Source of the DNA: Pseudomonas paralcaligenes
GTDB lineage: Bacteria; Pseudomonadota; Gammaproteobacteria; Pseudomonadales; Pseudomonadaceae
Assembly: GCF_019655855.1 (NCBI RefSeq)
Contig: NZ_BPFX01000022.1
Location: 62,001-126,000, forward strand
Direction: 5' to 3'
Length of the DNA stretch: 64,000 nucleotides
Position numbers and translations under genes: made by a program. The notes beneath the pieces were generated by a model. The model worked only from the letters and a program-made list of their open reading frames with translations, was not told the DNA's origin and did no database searches. Of this stretch, positions 36,240 through 44,149 are shown in pieces. Position 1 is the stretch's first letter, and the number at the start of each line of letters is the position of its first letter.

Positions 36240-37451
36240 CTAGCTCAGACTTTTCCTCAAGCTCTCGCTTTCCGAGTCAAGAATCCAGTCCTGAACCTGT
36301 AACACTCTTGGCGCCGCCCATTCCCAGATTATCTTGGCGCCACTGCTATTTATAGCCTCTGGAGAATAACCGCCGTCTGTCATCCACTCAAAAACAGACG
36401 GATGAATAAACTGGCCTGGCATCACTTTTCGCTTCGCAATGCCACCTTTCAACAAAGCCAAGGCCTTCTTCCAACCAGAATAAAATTCTTTATATGAATC
36501 TCTTCGATTGTGCCAGCCAATATCCACCGCCTCAGCCTCATACTCAAAGGATTTATGGATACTTCCCGAAAAACCAAATCTACTGGCCAGTTCCCTCAGC
36601 ATCCAGACATAAGCAATATTTGAAAGCGACTCCACCTGATAACCGCCACCTATATTGCTATGGACCCCACCAAACCAAACCTCACGCACGTCTTGATCGC
36701 TTGGGGCAACCCCATTCTCCATAATCCAATACGTAGGCGCAAAGTGGGGCCTAACCTCGTCCAGCGCCAAGGCATGCCGTACACATTTAACGCAAGCCGG
36801 AGAGAGCTTATGAAAAGAATTGAATGTTTCACCAAAGGCCAGAGAGCCAACCGTATCCCATATGCCCAGAAACTCTATTTTCACATCTCGAGTCAGCGAT
36901 GAATACAAGCCCCCTTCATAGCTATCGTTGTTTACATACGCTGACCAGAGCGCTCCAATCTCTTGCTCTGGCAAAACCCTCCTGCCGCTTGGGAGACCTA
37001 CGCTCCCTATGAAACCAGCGAGACTTCGCGCAGCAAACGCGCCTCGGCTGAATCCGAATATACAAATCTTATCTTCATTCCCCTCCCACCTTTCCGCTAC
37101 AAATCTGTAAGCGTCTCTAATACGGGCGGAAGTCCCCGTACCTGTAGCGCCCTCATACGTCAAATCCCACTTTCGCCCTACAGAGCCAACACCATTAATA
37201 TAAACAGCATCTCCTTTGAACCCACTACCCAAATCCAAAGACTTAACCATCCCGTAATATTTATATAAATCCTTGGACAAATACTCAGCCGGCTGATATT
37301 CAGACTTACCACCTGTAATGGCGCCCCACAACTTCATCACATTGCTTTCGACACACGAGAGCTTTACTCCATTACGAGTAGCATATTCGCTGTCGACCTG
37401 TGTAGGACTGTTACCGGTTCCATCCAAACAAACAACAATATATTTACCCAT
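36240..37451 (-). CDS. DUF2235 alpha/beta hydrolase, Tle1-like phospholipase domain
   Basis: A 403-residue protein with the DUF2235 signature: CLDGTGN (residues 8-14), nucleophile elbow GFSRGA (S135), GIWDTVGS (D199) and WFGGVHSNIGGGY (H264), giving a complete Ser-Asp-His set. Family members include T6SS phospholipase effectors of the Tle1 type, usually paired with a periplasmic or lipoprotein immunity partner. There is no signal peptide and no PAAR or VgrG domain. The gene is markedly AT-richer than the core genes, consistent with transfer. A lipoprotein gene lies 736 bp away on the same strand. The substrate is unproven. Confidence 0.75.
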   Translation of the reverse strand: MGKYIVVCLDGTGNSPTQVDSEYATRNGVKLSCVESNVMKLWGAITGGKSEYQPAEYLSKDLYKYYGMVKSLDLGSGFKGDAVYINGVGSVGRKWDLTYEGATGTGTSARIRDAYRFVAERWEGNEDKICIFGFSRGAFAARSLAGFIGSVGLPSGRRVLPEQEIGALWSAYVNNDSYEGGLYSSLTRDVKIEFLGIWDTVGSLAFGETFNSFHKLSPACVKCVRHALALDEVRPHFAPTYWIMENGVAPSDQDVREVWFGGVHSNIGGGYQVESLSNIAYVWMLRELASRFGFSGSIHKSFEYEAEAVDIGWHNRRDSYKEFYSGWKKALALLKGGIAKRKVMPGQFIHPSVFEWMTDGGYSPEAINSSGAKIIWEWAAPRVLQVQDWILDSESESLRKSLS

Positions 37452-38187
37452 AGTTCATCACTCCTTTGCACAACAGGTTAGATTACCGAGCGCGGCTCAT
37501 CCAATAACTAGGCCCGCATAATGATCACTTGGCAAAGCGCCTCGATCTCATACATATGGCGCTTTGGCCTCGCGTGTTGATGTGGATGGCGATGCCATCG
37601 CGACCAGCTGCAGCAGCAGCTAATCGGCATCGACACCGGGCGGATTTGCTCACCGTCGCGGCGAGAAAGGCCCAGATGTACCATGTCGAAGGTCCTTTTC
37701 GTGGCGGATGCGCTCCTGTGACACAGTGTAGAACCGGGTGGCTATCTTGCACGGCAAAACAAAGACTCCGGCACTTGACCAAGGACTCCAACTAGTCCTC
37801 AGCTCGCGGCAATTTACCAAGCTGGCGTAAAGGAGGGATTAGCGCTCCTGCAGCAAAGGCGGACTCATAGATACGAGGGCGCTCGACTGCTCCATCGGAA
37901 AAGATAAATTCAAGCAAATTTGCTTAATATCATTCCTTATAGAGCCTAAAGACACATCACTTGGGGAAAATTATAATCACATTTGCAAATGAATTAGCCC
38001 CTTATCCAGTGTCCGCATGTGTGCAACCCCATGGAGCCCGCAAGCTACTTTTTGCCCAAGCCGATCAAGCACTGCAAACAACTCTCGTCCTTCCAAGTAT
38101 GGAAAAGGACGCACCAGGCGGACTTAAGACTATTGAACATTCACCAATTCTGTCTGGATAAAAATGCAGACAGCCGGCGCGCCTTAT
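37452..38187. other. 736-bp gene-poor, AT-richer stretch
   Basis: No convincing intact gene. 37530-37684 on the minus strand contains a possible csrA relic (separate entry). 37800-38187 has only short frames without ribosome-binding sites. It lies between the DUF2235 gene and the next lipoprotein gene. Confidence 0.5.
37530..37684 (-). pseudogene. Possible decayed csrA/rsmA-like gene
   Basis: From an ATG at 37684 the minus strand reads MVHLGLSRRDGEQIRP, close to the CsrA opening (MLxLxRRxGExI). After a frame change GRDGIAIHINTR follows, which resembles the central CsrA strand. No single frame stays open in a CsrA-like way, so if the match is real the gene is dead. The similarity is short and was judged by eye. 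Confidence 0.25.
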
Positions 38188-38883
38188 CTAGCTACTTGGA
38201 CATGAATGATAACCATCCGCCACATGTTCGATAAGCAATCTCGCAGAATCATCAATAGCGGACGCCATCAATCGCTCAAACTCTGGAAGGCCTATCTTCG
38301 AGTAATTCATGGTCTCGACCGCCTGACCAGTTACCGAAATACGCATCGCTTCCCCACCACAAAAGCTGACGTCAGCCGTTACAGCCATAGAGGCAAGCAC
38401 ATCTGCATCCATTGCGAACAAGGCCAAGGGCATTAGCATTCCTGTATTGTGAGCCGTAGAGTCATCTGTTCCAATCACTATTGAAACATCAATTAACTCC
38501 AGCCTTGTCGGCGACACCAGCCCGTCATCTTTGTCACCAATACGGACAGAGGGGAATAGCGAAGCCGTGTAAGAAGCAAGCGACGTTGCAAGCGGCGCGC
38601 CAACAAATACATCGACATCTATTGACTTCCACTTCTCTCCAACCGGAACCGTTCGAATAACCTTCTGCTGGATTCCCTGACTGACTATCAATTGTGCCGA
38701 GTCATGGGTAACCGGGGTAACCATTAGCTGCTGACCTTTCGGCTTTGGAGAAATCGGTACAGCGGAACATGCCGAGATCAGAAGAAGGGCAACACAAATC
38801 ATCGACATACTCACTCGCGATCTAAGGCGCCATGCCCTGCCACTCCAGAATCCGGCCGTACCCTTACCAACCTCACTAATCAT
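38188..38883 (-). CDS. Lipoprotein of unknown function
   Basis: A 231-residue protein with a lipoprotein signal. A basic n-region (SGRAWRLRSRV) precedes MSMICVALLLISACSAVP, lipid Cys at 39. The start at 38883 is supported by a strong AAGGAGGC at 38891-38898. The mature part is mixed alpha/beta with no motif I recognise (VDVFVGAPLATSLASYTASLF, LELIDVSIVIGTDDS). It lies downstream of no obvious partner and could be an immunity-type lipoprotein for the DUF2235 hydrolase, which is speculative. Base composition is lower in GC than the core genes. Confidence 0.65.
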   Translation of the reverse strand: MISEVGKGTAGFWSGRAWRLRSRVSMSMICVALLLISACSAVPISPKPKGQQLMVTPVTHDSAQLIVSQGIQQKVIRTVPVGEKWKSIDVDVFVGAPLATSLASYTASLFPSVRIGDKDDGLVSPTRLELIDVSIVIGTDDSTAHNTGMLMPLALFAMDADVLASMAVTADVSFCGGEAMRISVTGQAVETMNYSKIGLPEFERLMASAIDDSARLLIEHVADGYHSCPSS

Positions 38884-39206
38884 GAATCACGCCTCCTTCC
38901 CGAAATTACCAAAGCGCAAGCACCAGAGCCCACGTTGAGCAAGGGCTCTTCTAGTAAGTGAAGAGCGACAATCTCATTCCCGCCAGCACCCGAAGGAATA
39001 GAAGCAACGAAGCACTCTCAGCTCATCGAAGCTAAGTAGCCATCAGGCTCAAGAGTTAATTGCTCTACCTCGCATTCCAGCGATGGCTTCTGCTGTTCCC
39101 AGAGAGCCAACCGCACCGTTCTGACTAGCGTTTTTCTTCCCATCATCAAGGCTTCTGAGCAGGCGGAATGGGTAAAGAAAAGCCCGCCTAAGCGGGCCTT
39201 TGTCAA
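38884..39206. other. Intergenic, 323 bp
   Basis: It contains the RBS and promoter side of the 38188-38883 lipoprotein gene, and a bidirectional hairpin (GCCCGC-CTAA-GCGGGC, about 39182-39198) with A and T tracts at its ends, which probably terminates the broken lipoprotein gene at 39207-39550. A 62-codon frame across it is not supported. Confidence 0.5.
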
Positions 39207-39550
39207 TTACTTAGCTGTAGGATAGCTGGCTCTCTCCCTGGCTTTCCGCTCAGCCTTGATCTTCTCGGCCTGGGCAATCACCTCGTCAGCAGTCTTTTCC
39301 ATCCAGTGCAGCGATCATTCCGCCGTATGCGCCTTGAAAGCTCTGCTGACCACAAAACAGCCTTCATATCCACTTGGCTGAGGGCTACCAATTGAACTGC
39401 CTCCTGAAACCGCTGCTTCTTGGAGCCATCGAGGCCAGCAACGATTTTTGCGGCTGATACCTTCATGGCCTCTTCGCTGCTTCCGTCAAGCCTTGGCTCG
39501 CCGCATCCCAGCAGTGCTGCCAGCATCCCAGCGACTATCAGTGCTCACAT
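39207..39550 (-). pseudogene. Broken small lipoprotein gene (DUF6694-like)
   Basis: A good SD (GGAGGAGGGA at 39552-39561) precedes ATG 39550, but codon 2 is TGA. The frame then reads ALIVAGMLAALLGCGEPRLD, a lipoprotein signal with lipobox LLGC. EAMKVSAAKIVAGLDGSKKQ and FQEAVQLVALSQVDMKAV follow, the pattern of small Pseudomonas lipoproteins of the DUF6694 type. Two further frame changes near 39330-39290 are needed to reach EKTADEVIAQAEKIKAERK and the natural TAA at 39207-39209. One nonsense codon plus two frameshifts mean the gene is dead unless translation restarts at the internal ATG 39523. Confidence 0.65.
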
Positions 39551-39568
39551 ATCCCTCCTCCCCGATGG

Positions 39569-40117
39569 TCATCTATCGGCGCTGTCGCACAGGGCCATGG
39601 ACTGCAAGCGCAGATTCTCATCCTGAATTCTCAGCACTCGCGCCATGCATTCGTCATAGGTTTGAGCAGGCGCACTCGTCGCAACAGCTGACGATGGGGC
39701 CGGCGGTATTGGCCTAATCCCGAGTGGGCTGTATGGCTGACCTCCCAGCGCCAGACAATTGAATGACTCCGGGTGCTTCAGAGCATATGCATCGCCATAA
39801 ATACGAGGCCTGACCCAAGCAAAGAACCCAATCACCTGCCTGTATTGGAGATCAGACACCACATCGACGCCACCCTGCCTTGCGCGATCAGCAAGCACCG
39901 CCTTGACTTTGGAGTACCCTCCATACCATTGGCTGTTCGAGACACCGCGCCCCATGTACTCAACCTCTATCCCGTCTGGCAGCGAAGTGTTCAGCAAACA
40001 AACATCCCGGTTATGGGCCGGTTTTGCCGCTGCCGCACCCTTCAATTTGTGAATGTTCGCTGTCGTGCTGCACCCCGTGATCAAGACCAACCCAGCGACT
40101 ACCAGCAGCTTTCGCAT
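39569..40117 (-). CDS. Lipoprotein with Cys-containing C-terminal tail
   Basis: A 182-residue lipoprotein: MRKLLVVAGLVLITGCSTT, lipid Cys at 16. The start at 40117 is chosen for the signal peptide and the GGGAGGGG upstream. The mature body (VCLLNTSLPDGIEVEYMGRG, WYGGYSKVKAVLADRA) is followed by a Pro/Ala linker and a tail YDECMARVLRIQDENLRL with a second cysteine in MALCDSA. The same tail ends the lipoprotein at 41289-42035. Function unknown. Confidence 0.65.
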   Translation of the reverse strand: MRKLLVVAGLVLITGCSTTANIHKLKGAAAAKPAHNRDVCLLNTSLPDGIEVEYMGRGVSNSQWYGGYSKVKAVLADRARQGGVDVVSDLQYRQVIGFFAWVRPRIYGDAYALKHPESFNCLALGGQPYSPLGIRPIPPAPSSAVATSAPAQTYDECMARVLRIQDENLRLQSMALCDSADR

Positions 40118-40336
40118 CCCCGCCCCTCCCTTGAAATGCCAGGAGGATAGCAAAAGGCCAATATCAACCCCAGCACCTCCAGGCAGCCCGGCCGCATCGC
40201 AACTGACGCGTCGTCTCGCTCCAGCCCTACCTTCTCTGACAGCTTGCGAATAGCCACAACCTAGCGCCGCACGGTTCAATACGGCATGCTCTTCAACCAA
40301 CGCCAGATGTCATACACCACAATTCAAGGACGAGGC

Positions 40337-41149
40337 ATGCGCTTCATTATCCTTCTGCTGATCACCATCCTTCTTACTGGCTGTGCGAGTCGCCCGGCTG
40401 GAAATTTTGGCTTTGGCGTAAAGCCGGAGGTTGGTCCTGTGCGTAATGCCGTTGCGGGCTATCTCAATACCTACCTTCATCACCCGGACTCATTGAGCTA
40501 CCTGTCCATCGCCAAGCCGGAGCCTGGATGCTTCAGACGTGGACCGGGCCTTCGAGATATATGTGGCTACAAGGTCTGCTTCGAATACAGGGTATTGACC
40601 CGGGACATGCGCGACATGGTCACCGAACGGCAGGCGCTTTGGATAACCAATGGGTTCGGAAACCTGTATCGCGAAGCGCAGGATTGTTCAGGGCTGATAT
40701 CGGACTGGAATGGGAAAAGCCCCGTAGAAACCGGAAACTTCTGTGCGCTTCAGCCACAAAACACAGAGTGCCTCAACGGCAGAAGCGAGCCTTATCCGGC
40801 AGACCTCAGAGCACCAGATAGTCCTTCTGGCCCTGCTACAATATCTTCGACAAAAGCATACAAATCAATGCGTCTTGATATCTGGCGCCCGGCAGCGGCG
40901 GAAGATATCAAAGCGCTTGCCGCAGCAGCGGATATACACCTGAAGGACGGCGCTTCGGCTCGCTATAAATCCGTGAAGGTTGGCCTCAACCCAGATGCTC
41001 CCAGCACGAAGGTCTATTGCGGAATGATCAACTCCAAGAACTCCTTCGGTGCCTACATAGGCTTCAGACGATTCTTCTTCGCCGAGGTCGGCTTCCTGGC
41101 CATTGAAGATGATTTCAATGGCGGCTTTCTCGACAAGAAATGCAAATAA
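40337..41149 (+). CDS. Lipoprotein of unknown function
   Basis: A 270-residue lipoprotein: MRFIILLLITILLTGCASRP, lipid Cys at 16. AAGGACGAGG lies before the ATG at 40337. The mature protein has six or more further cysteines (PGCFRR, DICGYKVCFEY, QDCSG, NFCALQ, TECLNG, VYCGM, KKCK), suggesting disulfide bonds in the periplasm or outside. The middle contains ALWITNGFGNLYREAQD. No known family recognised. It is divergent from the 39569-40117 lipoprotein gene. Confidence 0.6.
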   Translation: MRFIILLLITILLTGCASRPAGNFGFGVKPEVGPVRNAVAGYLNTYLHHPDSLSYLSIAKPEPGCFRRGPGLRDICGYKVCFEYRVLTRDMRDMVTERQALWITNGFGNLYREAQDCSGLISDWNGKSPVETGNFCALQPQNTECLNGRSEPYPADLRAPDSPSGPATISSTKAYKSMRLDIWRPAAAEDIKALAAAADIHLKDGASARYKSVKVGLNPDAPSTKVYCGMINSKNSFGAYIGFRRFFFAEVGFLAIEDDFNGGFLDKKCK

Positions 41150-41220
41150 CAAAATGCCGAAATGGATCGATGCTGAGCTCACCTACCTCCCGTGAACCCC
41201 CGAGAAAGGTGCTCCAACTC

Positions 41221-41240
41221 AAGCGGGAAGGTATGATGGC
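41221..41240 (+). promoter_or_regulatory. 20-bp promoter-like block shared with 29961-29980
   Basis: AAGCGGGAAGGTATGATGGC is identical to the block before the VasI-like gene except at one base. It is a candidate shared promoter or operator of island genes for exported proteins. Confidence 0.4.
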
Positions 41241-41288
41241 CAGGCAACATCATAGGAACCGACCTCTGCCAGGATGCATGACCCCTTC

Positions 41289-42035
41289 ATGAAACTCCGG
41301 AACATTGCTGTAATCGCCACCCTGGCACTGCTCACAGGCTGCGCCTTCGGAATCAAGGTCGACTATCGGATGGCGTTGCCGTACGTCCAGCTGGAGCCAT
41401 CGACCGAGAAGCGTGTCATCGAGGTGGCAACCGTGGATCAGCGGCCCTATATCCTCAACGGTAATAAGCGGCCGCAGTTCGTAGGTGTATCGCGGGCGTT
41501 GTACTACAACCCTTACAACATCAATACGGCGAGCGGGCTCGGTCTGGTCACCGACCTGCAGAGCGCGATGATCACCGCGCTGGCCCGCGACCCTTCGGTG
41601 CAAGCGAGGGCAATCCAGAACAGGGATCGCGCCTCGGCTCCCGGCGCCCGCCTGCTGGTGCTGACCGTGCGCGAATGGAAGTCCGACGCCTACATGCGAG
41701 TGCGGTTCGACTACGACGTGACGGCGGAGGTCAAGGACGAGCAGGGCCTGGTGCTGGCGACCAAGACTGCAAAAGGTCGCGGCGCGATCACCCACTTCCT
41801 CAACGCCGGCGCCGATGTCCTCAATCAGGCGCTAGGGGACCATGAGATCGTCAAGGCACTGGGCAGCACACCAACCCCGCTCGTCGCTCCAGCACCAGCG
41901 CCGACAGCGCTGGCTCCGGCGACCGCATCCGCGAAGCCAGGTATCCAGTACGACGACTGCATCAGGCGCGTGCTCAGGATCTCCGACCAGCAGCTGCGCC
42001 TGTCGGCCATGAGCGCCTGCGACAGCGCGAAGTAG
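41289..42035 (+). CDS. Lipoprotein with Pro/Ala linker and Cys-containing C-terminal tail
   Basis: A 248-residue lipoprotein: MKLRNIAVIATLALLTGCAFG, lipid Cys at 18. The start at ATG 41289 is set by the signal peptide; an in-frame ATG at 41274 adds five residues. The body (RVIEVATVDQRPYILNGNKR, LLVLTVREWKSDAYMRVRFD) resembles YajG-like or LptE-like envelope lipoproteins in general layout. A linker APAPAPTALAPATA then leads to the tail YDDCIRRVLRISDQQLRL and ACDSA, shared with the protein at 39569-40117. A terminator follows at 42063-42085. Confidence 0.65.
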   Translation: MKLRNIAVIATLALLTGCAFGIKVDYRMALPYVQLEPSTEKRVIEVATVDQRPYILNGNKRPQFVGVSRALYYNPYNINTASGLGLVTDLQSAMITALARDPSVQARAIQNRDRASAPGARLLVLTVREWKSDAYMRVRFDYDVTAEVKDEQGLVLATKTAKGRGAITHFLNAGADVLNQALGDHEIVKALGSTPTPLVAPAPAPTALAPATASAKPGIQYDDCIRRVLRISDQQLRLSAMSACDSAK

Positions 42036-42062
42036 TCTCATCACTGTTCCGAGACGCGAAGA

Positions 42063-42085
42063 ACCGGCCACCTGGCCGGTTTTTT
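42063..42085 (+). terminator. Rho-independent terminator
   Basis: ACCGGCCA pairs with TGGCCGGT around CC and is followed by six T. It ends the lipoprotein transcript and marks roughly the right edge of island-like sequence. Confidence 0.85.
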
Positions 42086-42121
42086 CGTTAATGACCTGGC
42101 GTGAAGGACGTTACGGACCGG

Positions 42122-42270
42122 CAAAAAAACGGGAGCCGCAAAGGGCTCCCGCACTCGATCAGTAGAGTAACGACGGCATCGCCTGTCGCGGCTACAACCT
42201 CACCAGCGCCCATTGGGGGCGCAGGTTGCAATCTGGCACAAAACAAGCGTTTGCTCCGTATCACTTCGTA
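42122..42270 (-). ncRNA. Candidate structured small RNA with terminator
   Basis: On the minus strand the stem CGGGAGCC/GGCTCCCG (42130-42151) is followed by seven T, a strong rho-independent terminator, yet no protein gene on this strand ends here; the nearest gene (42332) runs the other way. Just upstream, a nested hairpin is visible: outer arms CAACCT/AGGTTG (42195-42200, 42223-42228) and inner arms GCGCCC/GGGCGC (42206-42211, 42217-42222). A TTTACA-like -35 lies near 42290. The size would be about 130-150 nt; the 5' end is a guess. I could not match it to a named RNA. Confidence 0.35.
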
Positions 42271-42331
42271 GCAGCCTGCAAAGAAATGTAAACGGCTGGC
42301 CCGCTCCGGGCGGCCACGGCAGAATGCGGCC

Positions 42332-43036
42332 ATGACCGCCCATATCCCGCCCTTCTGCCAGTTGCTGGCCACCCCGCCTCTGTTCGCGTTGCCCGACACC
42401 CAGCTGGTGTGCGCCAGTTTCGACCCCGCGCGGCTGGTGGCGGACGACTTCCATCGCTGCGCCATCGAACCGGTGCGGGGCGTGGCCAAGCGCCAGGGCG
42501 AGTACCTGGCCGGCCGGCTGTGTGCCCGAGAGGCGCTGCGCCGGCTGTGCGGCCAGGTGCTGGTGCCGGGGCGCGACGAGGAAGGTGTGCCGATCTGGCC
42601 GGCCGGCGTGGTCGGTTCCATCACCCATGGCGCCGGGCAGGCCGCGGCCCTGGTCGCTTTCGGCAGGCACTGGCGCGGGCTGGGGCTGGACCTGGAGAAA
42701 CGCCTGAGCGCCGAGCGTGCAGCCAGGCTGGCGGGGGAAATCCTCACGCCTGCCGAGATGGAGCGCGCCGCCGGGCTGTCGCCCGAGGCCTTCGCCCGCC
42801 ATGTGACGCTGACTTTCTCGCTCAAGGAGAGCCTGTTCAAGGCCCTCTACCCGCTGGTGCTGCAGCGCTTCTATTTCCACGACGCCGAACTGCTCGAACT
42901 GAACGAGGACAGCCACGCCGAGCTGGGCCTGCTAATCGACCTGGGTGCCGAGTGGCGCCCAGGCACCCGGCTGAGCGGGCAGTACCGCGAGTACGGCGAC
43001 TACCTGCTCAGCGTCGTAGCCATTGCCCCGCGCTAG
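42332..43036 (+). CDS. pcpS: 4'-phosphopantetheinyl transferase (PcpS/EntD-like)
   Basis: A 234-residue Sfp/EntD-type enzyme. GVVGSITHGAG, WRGLGLDLEKR (Mg-binding DxE) and TFSLKESLFKALYPLV (the KExxxK motif) are all present in order. It transfers phosphopantetheine from CoA to acyl, peptidyl or aryl carrier proteins in the cytosol. In Pseudomonas a single such enzyme (PcpS) can serve both fatty acid and siderophore synthesis. Its last 4 nt overlap the stop of the convergent small gene at 43033. Confidence 0.88.
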   Translation: MTAHIPPFCQLLATPPLFALPDTQLVCASFDPARLVADDFHRCAIEPVRGVAKRQGEYLAGRLCAREALRRLCGQVLVPGRDEEGVPIWPAGVVGSITHGAGQAAALVAFGRHWRGLGLDLEKRLSAERAARLAGEILTPAEMERAAGLSPEAFARHVTLTFSLKESLFKALYPLVLQRFYFHDAELLELNEDSHAELGLLIDLGAEWRPGTRLSGQYREYGDYLLSVVAIAPR

Positions 43037-43317
43037 ACAAACGCCTGCCTGCCGAAGCCCCGGGGCAGGCGCTGGCGGCCCGGCAGGCCGCTGAGGCGGG
43101 CCTCCCAGGAAGTGCGCCAGTCGCTGGCCGCCCGCGCGATCTTCTCCTGCCGCGACGCCCGCCGCGCGGCATTGCGCGCGCTGCGCCGGGCCTCGGTGAA
43201 GGCTTCGGTCTTGCGGCAGTTGCGGCACTTCACCTTGGCCAGTTCGGTCGTGGAAGGCAGCTTTTCTCCGTGGGAGCCACAGGCGAGGTGGCCGGAGACC
43301 TTGTAGTGCATCACCAT
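43033..43317 (-). CDS. Small hypothetical protein with CxxC motif
   Basis: A 94-residue basic protein. An N-terminal zinc-ribbon-like part has HLACGSHG and [13 protein letters not shown], followed by an Arg/Ala-rich helix ([20 protein letters not shown]). It could bind metal or nucleic acid. It is convergent with pcpS with a 4-nt overlap of stop codons. Family not recognised. Confidence 0.55.
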   Translation of the reverse strand: MVMHYKVSGHLACGSHGEKLPSTTELAKVKCRNCRKTEAFTEARRSARNAARRASRQEKIARAASDWRTSWEARLSGLPGRQRLPRGFGRQAFV

Positions 43318-43427
43318 CGCGAATCTCCTGCAGGTGGGCGGCCCGCCCGTGTCGGCCAGGCCGATACCCCTCAGGGGTTCGGACTGCGCCGGCGGCGCTG
43401 CGGTTCAGGTCGCGTGACCCGCGGCCG

Positions 43428-44078
43428 TCAGTCGTCGCCGTAGTACTGCACGCCGATGCGGATGATGTCGCGCCCCTGCGCCTTGCGCTGGTGGTTGGTG
43501 TCGCGCAGCGAGTAGATGCAGCCGCAGTATTCCTGCTGGTAGAAGCGCTCGCGCTTGCTGATCTCGATCATCCGCGCCGAGCCACCGCCCTTGCGCCAGT
43601 TGTAGCCCCAGTAGGTGATGCCGGGATAGCGGGCGACCGAGCGCGCGCCGCTCGCGTTGATCTGCTGCATGTCCTTCCAGCGCGAGATGCCCAGCGAGCT
43701 GGAGATCACCGGGAAGCCGTGCTCGTGGGCGTACAGCGCGGTGCGCTCAAAGCGCATGTCGAAGCACATGGTGCAGCGGATGCCGCGCTCCGGCGCGTGC
43801 TCCATGCCCCTGGCCCGGGCGAACCAGTCGTCGGTGTCGTAATCCGCGTCGATGAAGGGCACGCCCTGCTGCTCGGCAAAGCGGATGTTCTCTTCCTTGC
43901 GCAGCAGGTACTCGCGGGTCGGATGGATGTTGGGGTTGTAGAAGAAGATGGTGTAGTCGATGCCGGAGGCGGCGATCGCCTCCATCACCTCGCCGGAACA
44001 GGGCGCGCAGCAGGAATGCAGCAGCAGCCTGTCGGCGCCGCCCGGCAGGGTCAGCCGGGGTCTCACGAACTCGGACAT
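43428..44078 (-). CDS. queH: Epoxyqueuosine reductase QueH
   Basis: A 216-residue DUF208/QueH protein. HSCCAPCSG (Cys 23, 24, 27), [46 protein letters not shown] and [13 protein letters not shown] are all characteristic; the cysteines bind an iron-sulfur/metal site. The enzyme reduces epoxyqueuosine to queuosine in tRNA, replacing QueG. ATG 44078 is preferred over 44084 because GGAG at 44088 gives normal spacing. It lies downstream of metE, separated by a terminator. Confidence 0.92.
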   Translation of the reverse strand: MSEFVRPRLTLPGGADRLLLHSCCAPCSGEVMEAIAASGIDYTIFFYNPNIHPTREYLLRKEENIRFAEQQGVPFIDADYDTDDWFARARGMEHAPERGIRCTMCFDMRFERTALYAHEHGFPVISSSLGISRWKDMQQINASGARSVARYPGITYWGYNWRKGGGSARMIEISKRERFYQQEYCGCIYSLRDTNHQRKAQGRDIIRIGVQYYGDD

Positions 44079-44103
44079 GGGCATTTCTCCAGCCATGGAA
44101 AAA

Positions 44104-44130
44104 CGGAACGGAGCGCGAGGCTCCGTTCCG
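44104..44130 (-). terminator. metE terminator
   Basis: Stem CGGAACGGAGC/GCTCCGTTCCG around 5 nt. On the minus strand it is followed by TTTTT. It lies between the metE stop and queH. Confidence 0.8.
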
Positions 44131-44149
44131 TCCGTGACACGCGCCCGGC

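Noticed and set aside
37529..37795. Short 88-codon frames on both strands
   Set aside because: No ribosome-binding site or protein-like composition; only the fragmentary CsrA resemblance on the minus strand is kept as a low-confidence relic.
38188..38883. Firm immunity-protein call for the DUF2235 hydrolase
   Set aside because: The gap is 736 bp and contains relics; only a suggestion is justified.
39018..39206. 62-codon minus-strand frame
   Set aside because: It runs through a terminator hairpin and has no SD or recognisable domain.
26243..42085. CRISPR array
   Set aside because: No regularly spaced direct repeats were seen in the island or elsewhere in the window.
42122..42270. Identity with RsmY, RsmZ, RgsA or another named Pseudomonas sRNA
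   Set aside because: Sequence and neighbouring genes do not fit what I know of these RNAs, and GGA motifs are too few for an Rsm sponge.
42040..42330. Right attachment site (attR) of the island
   Set aside because: I looked for a copy of the tRNA-Pro 3' end or the CAACATG palindrome and saw none, so the right boundary is only placed roughly at 42085.
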